In this document: one piece after another, positions 12,291 through 20,519 of the stretch
Layout: each line of letters opens with the position of its first letter
How positions within the stretch are numbered: position 1 is the first letter of the stretch
Virus record (IMG/VR): IMGVR_UViG_3300030012_002033
Location: 1 to 29,982 of that record
Length of the DNA stretch: 29,982 bases
Direction: 5' to 3' (one strand)
From: a virus
The notes under the pieces: model-generated
Told to the model about the DNA's origin: nothing
Database searches by the model: none
What the model saw: only the letters and a program-made list of their open reading frames with translations
Program-made: the position numbers and the translations under genes

Positions 12291-14651
12291 ATGTATACGC
12301 AGTTTCCAAGTCAAGTAGTTAGTGATGTAGAAAAAATAAGTTATGAGTACGGGCTTAAAGTTGCTCAAGCCATAGAAAGCGAGTGGTTTGACAAAGACAA
12401 TTATTCTAATAGATACATACATAATAGAAATAATTTTCACAACTTAAGGCTATACGCTCGTGGAGAACAATCAATACAAAAATATAAAGATGAATTATCT
12501 ATAAATGGTGATTTGTCTTATTTAAATTTAGACTGGAGACCAGTACCTATTATACCTAAGTTCGTAGATATAGTTGTTAATGGTATAGCTGAAAGACTTT
12601 ATGATGTAAAAGCACACTCTCAAGATCCTTTTGGGGTTAGCAAAAGAACAGAGTATATGGACCAGATAATGGAAGATATGCGTACTAAAGAATTAAAGAC
12701 TTTTATTAAAGATAATTTTGGTATGGATTTATTTAGCAGTAATCCTAATCAATTACCTGATTCTCAAGAAGAGTTAGATTTACACATGAAGTTAAACTAT
12801 AAACAAGCGGTTGAAATAGCAGAAGAACAAGCTATAAACACATTGCTAAAAGGTAATAAATATAATTTAACAAAAAAGAGGTTTTATTATGATTTAACTG
12901 TTTTAGGTATAGGCGCTGTAAAAACTTCTTACAATACTTCTGAAGGTGTAAAAATAGAATATGTTGATCCTGCTAATTTAGTTTATTCTCATACTGAGTC
13001 ACCATATTTTGAAGATATATACTATGTAGGTGAACTTAAAACTATACCTGTTAACGAGTTAACAAAAGAGTTTCCACATTTAACGCAAGAAGACTTAAAA
13101 GAAATAACTCAATATCAAAACGCTGGTCAAGGTAAATACGAATACAATAAGTATAGAGAAGATGACTATGACAATAATAAAGTAAAAGTTTTATATTTTA
13201 ATTATAAAACTTATATGAACGAAGTTTATAAACTAAAATTAATGTCTAGTGGAGCTGAAAAAGCTATAGAAAAAGATGATAGCTTTAATCCTGAAGAAAA
13301 TCCTAACTTTAGAAAAGAGTCTAGAAAAATAGAGTGTTTGTACGAAGGCGCTTTAGTTTTAGGTACTAAAAAACTACTTAAGTGGGGTATGGCTAAAAAT
13401 ATGATGAGACCTAAAAGCGATTTTACGAAAGTAAAAATGAATTACGCTATATGTGCGCCTAGGATGTACGAAGGAAGAATAGAGTCTTTAGTAAAGCGTA
13501 TAGTAGGTTTTGCAGACATGATACAGCTAACGCATTTAAAACTACAGCAAGTTATGTCTCGTATGACACCAGACGGTGTTTATTTAGATGCTGATGGTTT
13601 AGCTGAAATAGATTTAGGTAATGGAACAAACTATAACCCACAAGAAGCTTTAAATATGTTTTTTCAAACTGGTAGTATTATAGGTAGAAGTTTTACTTCT
13701 GAAGGTGATATGAATCCAGGTAAAATACCTATTCAAGAAATACAAAATAGTAGTGGAAGTAATAAATTACAGGCACTTATAGGTAACTATAACTACTACT
13801 TACAAATGATAAGAGATGTAACTGGATTAAATGAAGCTAGAGATGGTAGTATGCCAGCTGAAAGATCTTTAGTTGGAGTACAAAAACTAGCGGCTGCTAA
13901 TAGTAACACAGCAACAAGACATATACTGCAAGGCGGTTTGTTTTTAACACAAGAAATATGTGAGTGTTTGTCATTAAGAATATCTGACATTATAGAATAT
14001 TCACCAACTAGAAAGGCATTTATACATCAGATAGGTGCCCACAACGTAGCGACACTATCTGAGTTAATGGATTTACATCTTTATGATTTTGGTATATTTA
14101 TAGAACTAGCACCAGACGAAGAAGAAAAAGCTGTATTAGAACAGAACATACAAGTAGCACTAGGACAACAAAACATAGAGTTAGAAGATGCTATTGATCT
14201 TAGAGAAATAAAAAATGTAAAATTAGCTAATCAATTATTAAAAATTAAAAGAAGAAAAAAGTTAGCTAGAGATCAAAAAATGCAACAAGAAAATATGGAA
14301 GCTCAAGCACAAGCTAATATACAACAACAAGAAGCGGCTGCTGAGTTTGAACAAAGAAAACAAGACTCTGGTACACAAGCAGCTATTGCTTTAGAAACTG
14401 CTAGGCAAGAACTTAATGATAAATCTATGATGGCTGAAGCTGAAGTTAAAAAACAACTAATGATGCTTGAGTACGAAATGAACGTTAAGTTAAAACAAAT
14501 GGAGTTAAAAAACCAACAAATGTTAGCTGACAAAAAAGAAGATGGAGCAACAAAAAGAACAGCTATGCAAAGTAAGCAAAAACCTTTTGAGTCTAAAGGA
14601 AATGATGTATTAAATAAAAGTATAGATATGTCAAGATTTGGACCTAGATAA
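12291..14651 (+). CDS. Portal protein
   Basis: A 786-residue protein immediately after TerL, in the place and size of the portal ring through which DNA enters and leaves the head. The N-terminal half has the crAss-like-type composition (RNNFHNLRLYARGEQSIQKY; PVPIIPKFVDIVVNGIAERLY); a middle region (DVTGLNEARDGSMPAERSLVG, about 515-535) resembles the portal stem/wing zone. The C-terminal part (about 623-760) is Gln/Ala/Glu/Lys-rich and predicted coiled coil, matching portal barrels that extend into the capsid. No motif is catalytic. A leader of only 1 nt follows TerL, so translation is coupled. Confidence 0.8.
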   Translation: MYTQFPSQVVSDVEKISYEYGLKVAQAIESEWFDKDNYSNRYIHNRNNFHNLRLYARGEQSIQKYKDELSINGDLSYLNLDWRPVPIIPKFVDIVVNGIAERLYDVKAHSQDPFGVSKRTEYMDQIMEDMRTKELKTFIKDNFGMDLFSSNPNQLPDSQEELDLHMKLNYKQAVEIAEEQAINTLLKGNKYNLTKKRFYYDLTVLGIGAVKTSYNTSEGVKIEYVDPANLVYSHTESPYFEDIYYVGELKTIPVNELTKEFPHLTQEDLKEITQYQNAGQGKYEYNKYREDDYDNNKVKVLYFNYKTYMNEVYKLKLMSSGAEKAIEKDDSFNPEENPNFRKESRKIECLYEGALVLGTKKLLKWGMAKNMMRPKSDFTKVKMNYAICAPRMYEGRIESLVKRIVGFADMIQLTHLKLQQVMSRMTPDGVYLDADGLAEIDLGNGTNYNPQEALNMFFQTGSIIGRSFTSEGDMNPGKIPIQEIQNSSGSNKLQALIGNYNYYLQMIRDVTGLNEARDGSMPAERSLVGVQKLAAANSNTATRHILQGGLFLTQEICECLSLRISDIIEYSPTRKAFIHQIGAHNVATLSELMDLHLYDFGIFIELAPDEEEKAVLEQNIQVALGQQNIELEDAIDLREIKNVKLANQLLKIKRRKKLARDQKMQQENMEAQAQANIQQQEAAAEFEQRKQDSGTQAAIALETARQELNDKSMMAEAEVKKQLMMLEYEMNVKLKQMELKNQQMLADKKEDGATKRTAMQSKQKPFESKGNDVLNKSIDMSRFGPR

Positions 14652-14664
14652 AAAAATTATTAAC

Positions 14665-14681
14665 TATTATTATATTATATT
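14665..14681 (+). promoter_or_regulatory. TATTATATTATATT translation leader (scaffold gene)
   Basis: The 17 nt before the scaffold ATG have no Shine-Dalgarno sequence. They share a 16-nt block, TATATTATATTATGGC including the start codon, with the leader of the gene at 17465. This resembles SD-less initiation of Bacteroidota. Confidence 0.45.
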
Positions 14682-15893
14682 ATGGCTAAAAAAAGCAAAA
14701 AAGAAACAACTGAAGAAGTTGTTGAAGAAATTAAAAACGATAAAGACGTTGTTAAAGTAAACTTAGATGAGTCATCTGAAGAGTTTATTGAAGACAATGT
14801 TATAAAAGTAGATTTAAGTAAACCACCAAAAATAAAAGAAGATGCCGTTCAGGAGCAAAGCACAGATGAGGTTTCTTTACGCGACGAACCCAAAGCTAGC
14901 GAAGAAATACTCGAAGAAAACGTCGAAACAACAAATGAAGAACCTACCGGAGAAAGTACCGTTCAAGATGAGCAATCCGTTGTTGAAGAAGTAACAAACG
15001 AACAAGCTGAAGAGTTAGAGCAAGAAGCTGTTGAAGCTATTGTTGAAGCTGAGCAAACTGGAACGCCGCTTCCAGAAAACATACAAAAGCTTGTTGATTT
15101 TATGGAAGAAACAGGTGGTGATATTAATGATTACGTAAAGTTAAATCAAGATTATTCTGATATGGATAATCATACACTGTTGCACGAGTATTACAAACAA
15201 ACAAAACCTCATTTATCTAATGAAGAAATAGATTTTGTTATGGAAGATACTTTTGCTTATGACGAAGAAGAAGACAGTGAAAAAGAAATAAAAAGAAAAA
15301 AATTAGCTATGAAGGAGCAAGTTGCTCAAGCAAAGCAACACTTGGAAAGTGTAAAATCCAAATACTATGAAGATATTAAAGCTGGAAGTAGATTAACTGA
15401 AGAACAACAGAAAGCAATTAATTTCTTCAATAGATACAACAAGGAATCAGAACAAAATCGTTTAAAAAGCGAAGAGCAAATTCAAGTCTTTAAAAACAAA
15501 ACAAATCAAATCTTCAATAAAAATTTCAAAGGTTTTGAATATAACGTTGGAGAAAAGAAGTTTAGATTTAACGTAAAAGACGCTGAAAAAGTAAAAGAGA
15601 GCCAAGCAGACATTAACAACTTCATCAAAAAGTTTTTGACAGAAGATAATTTAATAGACGATGCTAAAGGTTATCACAAAGGACTTTTTACAGCTATGAA
15701 TCCAGATCAAATAGCAACACATTTTTACGAGCAAGGCAAAGCTGACGCTTTAAAAGAAAGCATTGCTAAATCTAAAAATGTTAGCATGGATCCAAGACAG
15801 TCACACGTTGAAAATGTAAACACCAGTGGTTTTAAAGCTAGAGTGTTAAACGATGATGGACCTGATTTTAAGTTTAGAATTAAAAGAAAATAA
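14682..15893 (+). CDS. Capsid scaffold-like protein
   Basis: A 403-residue protein between portal and major capsid genes. The first about 210 residues are strongly acidic and Glu-rich (EEVVEEIKNDKD, EELEQEAVEAIVEAE) with long helices. A Lys/Gln coiled-coil part follows (about 205-280) and the very C-terminus is basic (FKFRIKRK). An acidic helical body with a basic tail that grips the coat is the classical scaffold design, for example P22. It has Lys-rich MAKKSKK at its start. The role follows from gene order and composition; no sequence family was recognised. Confidence 0.7.
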   Translation: MAKKSKKETTEEVVEEIKNDKDVVKVNLDESSEEFIEDNVIKVDLSKPPKIKEDAVQEQSTDEVSLRDEPKASEEILEENVETTNEEPTGESTVQDEQSVVEEVTNEQAEELEQEAVEAIVEAEQTGTPLPENIQKLVDFMEETGGDINDYVKLNQDYSDMDNHTLLHEYYKQTKPHLSNEEIDFVMEDTFAYDEEEDSEKEIKRKKLAMKEQVAQAKQHLESVKSKYYEDIKAGSRLTEEQQKAINFFNRYNKESEQNRLKSEEQIQVFKNKTNQIFNKNFKGFEYNVGEKKFRFNVKDAEKVKESQADINNFIKKFLTEDNLIDDAKGYHKGLFTAMNPDQIATHFYEQGKADALKESIAKSKNVSMDPRQSHVENVNTSGFKARVLNDDGPDFKFRIKRK

Positions 15894-15917
15894 TAACTAA
15901 ATTAAAAATTAAAAAAA

Positions 15918-17393
15918 ATGGCATTAACACCAGGAAATAATTTGAATAGCGTACCAGCTTCTCAACAGCAAGCGTTATCTTCAAATTATCTAGATTTTAC
16001 GTCCGGTGCAAACGACTGGGCACAACAATACTTACCAGATCTAATGGAGAAAGAAGCTGAGGTTTTCGGACCAAGAACTATTTCAGGTTTCTTATCACAA
16101 ATTGGAGCTGAAGAGGCTATGCAAGCTGATCAAGTTGTATGGTCTGAGCAAGGTAGATTACACCTTTCTTACAAAGGTAAAATGACTGACTCAACATCAT
16201 TTTTAGTTCAAGCTGACATTGATGGAGCTGATTCTAACAACAATGGTATCTCACATGGTGGTACAACTATTCAACACGGTATTAGAGTTAATGATACTGT
16301 TATTTTAGCTGACGCTAATGGCGTTACTAAATGTCTTGTTACAGCTGTTTCTACTGATGATGTTACTGTAGCGCCTTACGATGGTTCTACTATTACTGCT
16401 TTAAACACTAACCTAACTACTACTATTTTAGTTTATGGTTCTGAGTTTGGTAAAGGTACTACTTATCATGATGCTTCTGCAGCTGATACTGATCAAAGAG
16501 GAGCTAACGAGCCAAGATTTAAATCTTTTACTAACAAGCCAATCATAATAAAAGACTACTACGAAGTATCAGGTTCTGATACAGCTAGAGTTGGTTGGGT
16601 TGAAGTTGCTTCTGAAAGTGGACAATCAGGTTACTTATGGTACTTAAAAGCTGAAGCTGATACTAGAGCTAGATTTACTGACTACTTAGAAATGGCTATG
16701 TTAGAAGGTGAAAGCGGTAACACAGGTGGTGACGCTGATGTTTTAATCAACGGTAACGGTAACGCGTTTGGTACTGAAGGTTTATTTGCTGCTATCGCTG
16801 ATAGAGGTAATACTACTTCAGGTGTAACAGGAGTTAACGCTGCTACTGATTTAGCTGAGTTTGACGCTATCTTAGCAGAGTTTGACAAGCAAGGTGCTAT
16901 AGAAGAAAACATGATGTTTGTAAATAGAGCTACGTCTCTAGCTATGGATGACATGCTAGCTTCAATGAACTCTTACGGAGCTGGTGGTACTTCTTACGGA
17001 GTATTCGACAACTCTGAAGATATGGCTCTTAACTTAGGTTTCTCTGGATTCAGAAGAGGTTCTTATGACTTCTACAAGTCTGACTTTAGATACTTAAACG
17101 ACAAAGCTACTAGAGGATCTATTAATGATGCTAACGCTGCTGAAGCTATTAGAGGTGTCATTATTCCAGCTGGTACTTCAACTGTTTATGACCAAATGTT
17201 AGGTAAAAACCTTAAGAGACCTTTCTTACATGTTAGATTTAGAGCTTCGCAAACTGACAACCGAAGAATGAAGACTTGGGTTACTGGTTCTGTTGGAGCT
17301 GCTACATCTGCTTTAGATGCAATGCAAATCCACATGTTATCAGAAAGATGTTTAGTAGTACAAGGTGCTAACAACTTTATGTTAATGAAGTAA
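15918..17393 (+). CDS. Major capsid protein (HK97-fold expected)
   Basis: A 491-residue protein after the scaffold, with its own TTAAAAATTAAAAAAA leader and a strong terminator behind it. The body has typical coat-protein features: an N-arm (MALTPGNNLNSVPASQQQ), DWAQQYLPDLMEKEAEVFGPRTI (32-54), a long Gly/Asp-rich E-loop-like region, and an Ala-rich C-terminal part (LKRPFLHVRFRASQTDNRRMKTW...MLSERCLVVQGANNFMLMK). A beta insertion at about 108-170 (GIRVNDTVILADANG ... DDVTVAPYDGS) could be a surface domain. Codon use is rich in GCT, GGT and ACT, consistent with high expression. HK97 fold is inferred from order, size and pattern. Confidence 0.85.
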   Translation: MALTPGNNLNSVPASQQQALSSNYLDFTSGANDWAQQYLPDLMEKEAEVFGPRTISGFLSQIGAEEAMQADQVVWSEQGRLHLSYKGKMTDSTSFLVQADIDGADSNNNGISHGGTTIQHGIRVNDTVILADANGVTKCLVTAVSTDDVTVAPYDGSTITALNTNLTTTILVYGSEFGKGTTYHDASAADTDQRGANEPRFKSFTNKPIIIKDYYEVSGSDTARVGWVEVASESGQSGYLWYLKAEADTRARFTDYLEMAMLEGESGNTGGDADVLINGNGNAFGTEGLFAAIADRGNTTSGVTGVNAATDLAEFDAILAEFDKQGAIEENMMFVNRATSLAMDDMLASMNSYGAGGTSYGVFDNSEDMALNLGFSGFRRGSYDFYKSDFRYLNDKATRGSINDANAAEAIRGVIIPAGTSTVYDQMLGKNLKRPFLHVRFRASQTDNRRMKTWVTGSVGAATSALDAMQIHMLSERCLVVQGANNFMLMK

Positions 17394-17405
17394 ACACTTT
17401 ATATT

Positions 17406-17435
17406 AAAAGACCGGGGCTTCGGCCTCGGCCTTTT
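17406..17435 (+). terminator. Rho-independent terminator with UUCG loop after the capsid gene
   Basis: AAAAG (17406-17410) pairs with CTTTT (17431-17435); inside, CCG/CGG and GGC/GCC with a G-T pair close a TTCG loop. A T-rich tail (TTTATTTTATTAATTTT) follows. It lies just after the capsid stop, so it could limit read-through and stabilise a capsid-rich mRNA. Confidence 0.85.
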
Positions 17436-17448
17436 ATTTTATTAATTT

Positions 17449-17464
17449 TATTATATATTATATT
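17449..17464 (+). promoter_or_regulatory. TATATTATATT translation leader (276-aa protein gene)
   Basis: The leader before ATG-17465 shares the 16-nt block TATATTATATTATGGC (including the start codon) with the leader at 14682, and both genes open with MAKK. No Shine-Dalgarno sequence is present. Confidence 0.4.
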
Positions 17465-18295
17465 ATGGCAAAAAAGAAAAAAGTAGAGGTTGAAGAACCT
17501 CAAATTGAAGAGACAGTTGTAGAAACTGCTCCGGTTGTAGAACAACCAAGACAAAGACTTAAACCTAAAAATGAATGGGAAATAAAAGATAGAGTATATT
17601 ATTTAAAAAGTGGTAAAAGACCAGTTTCTTACTCTATGAGATCATCAAACATTTTTTGGTTTGACGAAGAGAAAGGATATGAAAGAGAGTTAAAGTATTG
17701 TGAAAATCAAAAAACTTCTTTTGTTGATGAGATGCAAGGAGATCAAAGACTTTCTCATATTATTTTTAGAGATGGTAGTTTGTTTGTACCTAGAGAAAAA
17801 ACAGTTTTACAAAAACTATTATCACTTTATCATCCTCATAGAGATAAATTATTTTACGAATACAAACCTGCTCAACTAGCTGAAGAAGAAATTGACGTTT
17901 TAGAAATGCAAGTAGACGCGTTAACAGCTGCTAGAAGCATTGACATTGATATGGCTGAAGCTATTATGCGTGTAGAAATTGGTTCTAGCGTATCAGAGTT
18001 GAGTTCTAAAGAACTTAGAAGAGATTTACTAGTATTTGCTCGTAATAATCCTAAACTGTTCTTAGAGTTAGCAGATGACGAAAACGTAATGTTAAGAAAC
18101 TTTGGTATTAGAGCTGTCGAAAGTGGTATATTAAGATTATCTTCTGATCAAAGAAACTTCTTGTGGGGAAGTAATGGTAGAAAAGTAATGACAATACCAT
18201 TTGATGAGCATCCATACACTGCTTTAGCGCATTGGTTTAAAACCGATGAAGGTATGGAAATATATACAAATATAGAAAAAAGATTAAACAACTAA
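17465..18295 (+). CDS. Conserved-type virion-cluster protein, 276 aa
   Basis: A 276-residue protein starting MAKKKKVEVEEPQIEETVVE. After a disordered basic/acidic N-terminus (1-30) it has a beta-type part (NEWEIKDRVYYLKSGKRPVSYSM, about 37-60; IFWFDEEKGYERELKY) and a helical C-terminal half (LAEEEIDVLEMQVDALTAARSIDIDMAEAIMRVEIGSSVSELSSKELRRDLLVFARNN split over about 138-196). A Trp/Gly sequence (FLWGSNGRKVMT) follows. No enzyme motif. It lies between capsid and connector genes, so a head-associated role is likely. The N-terminus resembles that of the scaffold-like protein. Confidence 0.7.
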   Translation: MAKKKKVEVEEPQIEETVVETAPVVEQPRQRLKPKNEWEIKDRVYYLKSGKRPVSYSMRSSNIFWFDEEKGYERELKYCENQKTSFVDEMQGDQRLSHIIFRDGSLFVPREKTVLQKLLSLYHPHRDKLFYEYKPAQLAEEEIDVLEMQVDALTAARSIDIDMAEAIMRVEIGSSVSELSSKELRRDLLVFARNNPKLFLELADDENVMLRNFGIRAVESGILRLSSDQRNFLWGSNGRKVMTIPFDEHPYTALAHWFKTDEGMEIYTNIEKRLNN

Positions 18296-18301
18296 TCAAA
18301 C

Positions 18302-18338
18302 TGTAGAGCGGTCGCCCTACGGGGCGATCGTAACTACA
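18302..18338 (+). other. Strong hairpin with UACG loop, no T-run
   Basis: TGTAG (18302-18306) pairs with CTACA (18334-18338); then CGGTCGCCC (18309-18317) pairs with GGGCGATCG (18322-18330), with one G-T pair, closing a TACG tetraloop. It is followed by A-rich ATAAAAAAATATT instead of T, so it is not a standard terminator. It sits in the 5' leader of the next gene and could serve for RNA processing, mRNA protection or attenuation. Confidence 0.65.
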
Positions 18339-18351
18339 ATAAAAAAATATT

Positions 18352-19053
18352 ATGATAAACGTAGATAGAATATATCAAAGAGTATTAACACTCGCTAATA
18401 AAGAACAAAGAGGTTATATAACACCTCAAGAATTTAATCTGCTAGCAAACCAGGCGCAAATGGATATATTCGAGCAGTACTTCTACGATTTAAATCAATT
18501 TCTAAGAACGCCTGGAAATAACACTGTACATGCTGACACTGTAGATATTTTAGAAGAAAAAATAAGTATTTTTGAACAAACAGCACCTGCCAATGTTTCT
18601 GTAGTTGAAAATAGTATTTTATTAACTGCTCTTCCAAATTTTTATAGATTAACTAATATATCCTTTAAAAATATAATATACGAGCGTGTAACTAAAAAAG
18701 AATTTAAATTATTTCAACTTAGTCCTCTAGCAGAGCCTACACCAAAAAGACCTATATATATAGTAGATAGATTTGATAGTATAGCTAGTTTTGCAGGTAG
18801 ACAAGATCAGGTTGTTAGCGTAGATTACATAAGAAAACCTAAATTAGTAAATTGGACTTATGTAGTAGTAGGAAACAAAGCGCTTCATAACTCAACTTCT
18901 CCTGATTTAGTAAACTTTGAATTACATCCTTCTGAAGAAACAGAATTAGTTTTAAAAATACTTAGTTTAGCTGGCTTCACGCTTAAAGACCAAGCGTTAC
19001 AACAAGTAGCGGCTAACGAAGACTTAAAAAATACTCAACAAGAAAAACAATAA
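18352..19053 (+). CDS. Head-tail connector/ring-like protein
   Basis: A 233-residue protein starting MINVDRIYQRVLTLANKEQR. The first 70 residues are helical, with GYITPQEFNLLANQAQMDIFEQYFYDLNQF (about 21-50), a pattern recalling connector/adaptor proteins of podoviruses including crAss-like ring proteins. Beta segments follow (FYRLTNISFKNIIYERV; QVVSVDYIRKPKLVNWTYVVVG) and a C-terminal helix with Gln/Glu. No known catalytic motif. The gene is preceded by the UACG hairpin and is 5 nt before the next connector gene. Role inferred from order and pattern. Confidence 0.7.
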   Translation: MINVDRIYQRVLTLANKEQRGYITPQEFNLLANQAQMDIFEQYFYDLNQFLRTPGNNTVHADTVDILEEKISIFEQTAPANVSVVENSILLTALPNFYRLTNISFKNIIYERVTKKEFKLFQLSPLAEPTPKRPIYIVDRFDSIASFAGRQDQVVSVDYIRKPKLVNWTYVVVGNKALHNSTSPDLVNFELHPSEETELVLKILSLAGFTLKDQALQQVAANEDLKNTQQEKQ

Positions 19054-19058
19054 AATAA

Positions 19059-20516
19059 ATGGCATTATTAACTCAAACGCAGCAAGATTATTATGACGGT
19101 GACAATTTTGGTGGTTACCAGTTCGTATCATTAGATGATATTATAACTAACTTTACAATAGCTTATGTTGGTGAAAATAAAATAATACCAAAAATAAAAA
19201 GAACTGATATAGCCTTTCATGCTCAAAGAGCAATACAAGAGCTTTCTTTTGACACTTTTAAATCTATAAAATCGCAAGAGTTTGACGTTCCACCTACATT
19301 AGTTTTTCCATTACCTCATGATTACGTTAACTATACAAAAATATGTTGGACTGACAGCTCTGGTATAGAACATCCTTTATATCCTATTAGACACACTTCT
19401 AATCCTCCTTCTTTTAAACAAGATGAAAATGGAAGTTATAAATTAACAGCTGTGGGTACATTATCAGATTCTACTAATATTGTTACTTTAGACAAAGAAT
19501 ATAAAAACATTTTAGTGGGCATGCAGGTAGATGGTACTAATTTTGATAACAATAATCCATTTCCTAACATACCTCTAGGTACTGTTGTCGGAAGTGTCGT
19601 GCATAGTGGTGGTGTAACAACTATAGGTTTAGTAGATTACCTTCAGACTGGTTTTCCTTCTATTATCAATGTTAACGATATTGTTGATGGTGCTGCAATT
19701 ATACCTGCTTTTACTGGCGATGAAACTCTAACTTTTCGTATGTTTCCAGAGCCTTTTCCTAGTAACGGTGGTAACACGGCTGTAAATGAAGATCTTGTTG
19801 TAGAGATAGGAGATGCTTTTGTGTTAAGCGGGGTTACTTATAGTGAAAACGAAGATAAAATAACAGCCGCTTCAGTTAGTGATGCCGCTCAAGTTTCTAT
19901 AGGTATGTATGTTTCGCATACTCACGCAACGCCTGGTACTAAAGTAATAGCTGTAGACGGAGCTGTAATAACAGTTGATAGTATTATGCTTAAAAACTCT
20001 ACATCTAGTGATTTTGGCTCTACAAATCAGATTACTTTTGTTGCAATACCTGGAGATTCTAAAGCTTGGAGTAACTTTAAAACTCATGACACTAATACTA
20101 ATTCTGTAGTAGACGAATATGATTACAACGACGATATATACGAATTAAATATTGGCGGTAGATATGGTTTAGAACCTACAATGGCTCAAGTTAACGGGCA
20201 TTATTATATAGACGAGTTAAGAGGTTTAATTCATTTTTCATCTAATATTTCAGGAAATAATGTAATATTAAAGTATATAAGCGATGGTTTAGGTACTGAT
20301 CAAGAAATGATAGTACACAAGTTTGCAGAAGAAGCCATGTATAAGTCAATAGCTTTTGCAATACTCTCTACTAGTAGTTACGGACAAAATTTAGTACCTA
20401 GATTTAAAAAAGAAAAATTTGCAGCTATAAGAACTGCTAAATTAAGATTATCAAATTTAAAGTTAGACGAACTAGCGCAAAGCTTTAGAGGTAAGTCTAA
20501 AATAATTAAACACTAA
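19059..20516 (+). CDS. Connector/ring-like protein with repeated beta insertion
   Basis: A 485-residue protein. The ends look like a connector: N-terminal FVSLDDIITNFTIAYVGEN...AFHAQRAIQELSFDTFKS and C-terminal IVHKFAEEAMYKSIAFAIL...RFKKEKFAAIRTAKLRLSN. Between them lie two similar beta modules. Module A (about 127-200) has GTLSDSTNIVTLDKEY, VGMQVDG and GTVVGSVVHSGG. Module B (about 253-315) has VTYSENEDKITAASV, SIGMYVSHT and GTKVIAVDGAVITVD. Such modules might be a surface-exposed domain. The 485 residues are long for this class because of the insertion. It overlaps none of its neighbours and precedes the giant tail gene by 3 nt. Confidence 0.7.
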   Translation: MALLTQTQQDYYDGDNFGGYQFVSLDDIITNFTIAYVGENKIIPKIKRTDIAFHAQRAIQELSFDTFKSIKSQEFDVPPTLVFPLPHDYVNYTKICWTDSSGIEHPLYPIRHTSNPPSFKQDENGSYKLTAVGTLSDSTNIVTLDKEYKNILVGMQVDGTNFDNNNPFPNIPLGTVVGSVVHSGGVTTIGLVDYLQTGFPSIINVNDIVDGAAIIPAFTGDETLTFRMFPEPFPSNGGNTAVNEDLVVEIGDAFVLSGVTYSENEDKITAASVSDAAQVSIGMYVSHTHATPGTKVIAVDGAVITVDSIMLKNSTSSDFGSTNQITFVAIPGDSKAWSNFKTHDTNTNSVVDEYDYNDDIYELNIGGRYGLEPTMAQVNGHYYIDELRGLIHFSSNISGNNVILKYISDGLGTDQEMIVHKFAEEAMYKSIAFAILSTSSYGQNLVPRFKKEKFAAIRTAKLRLSNLKLDELAQSFRGKSKIIKH

Positions 20517-20519
20517 GAT

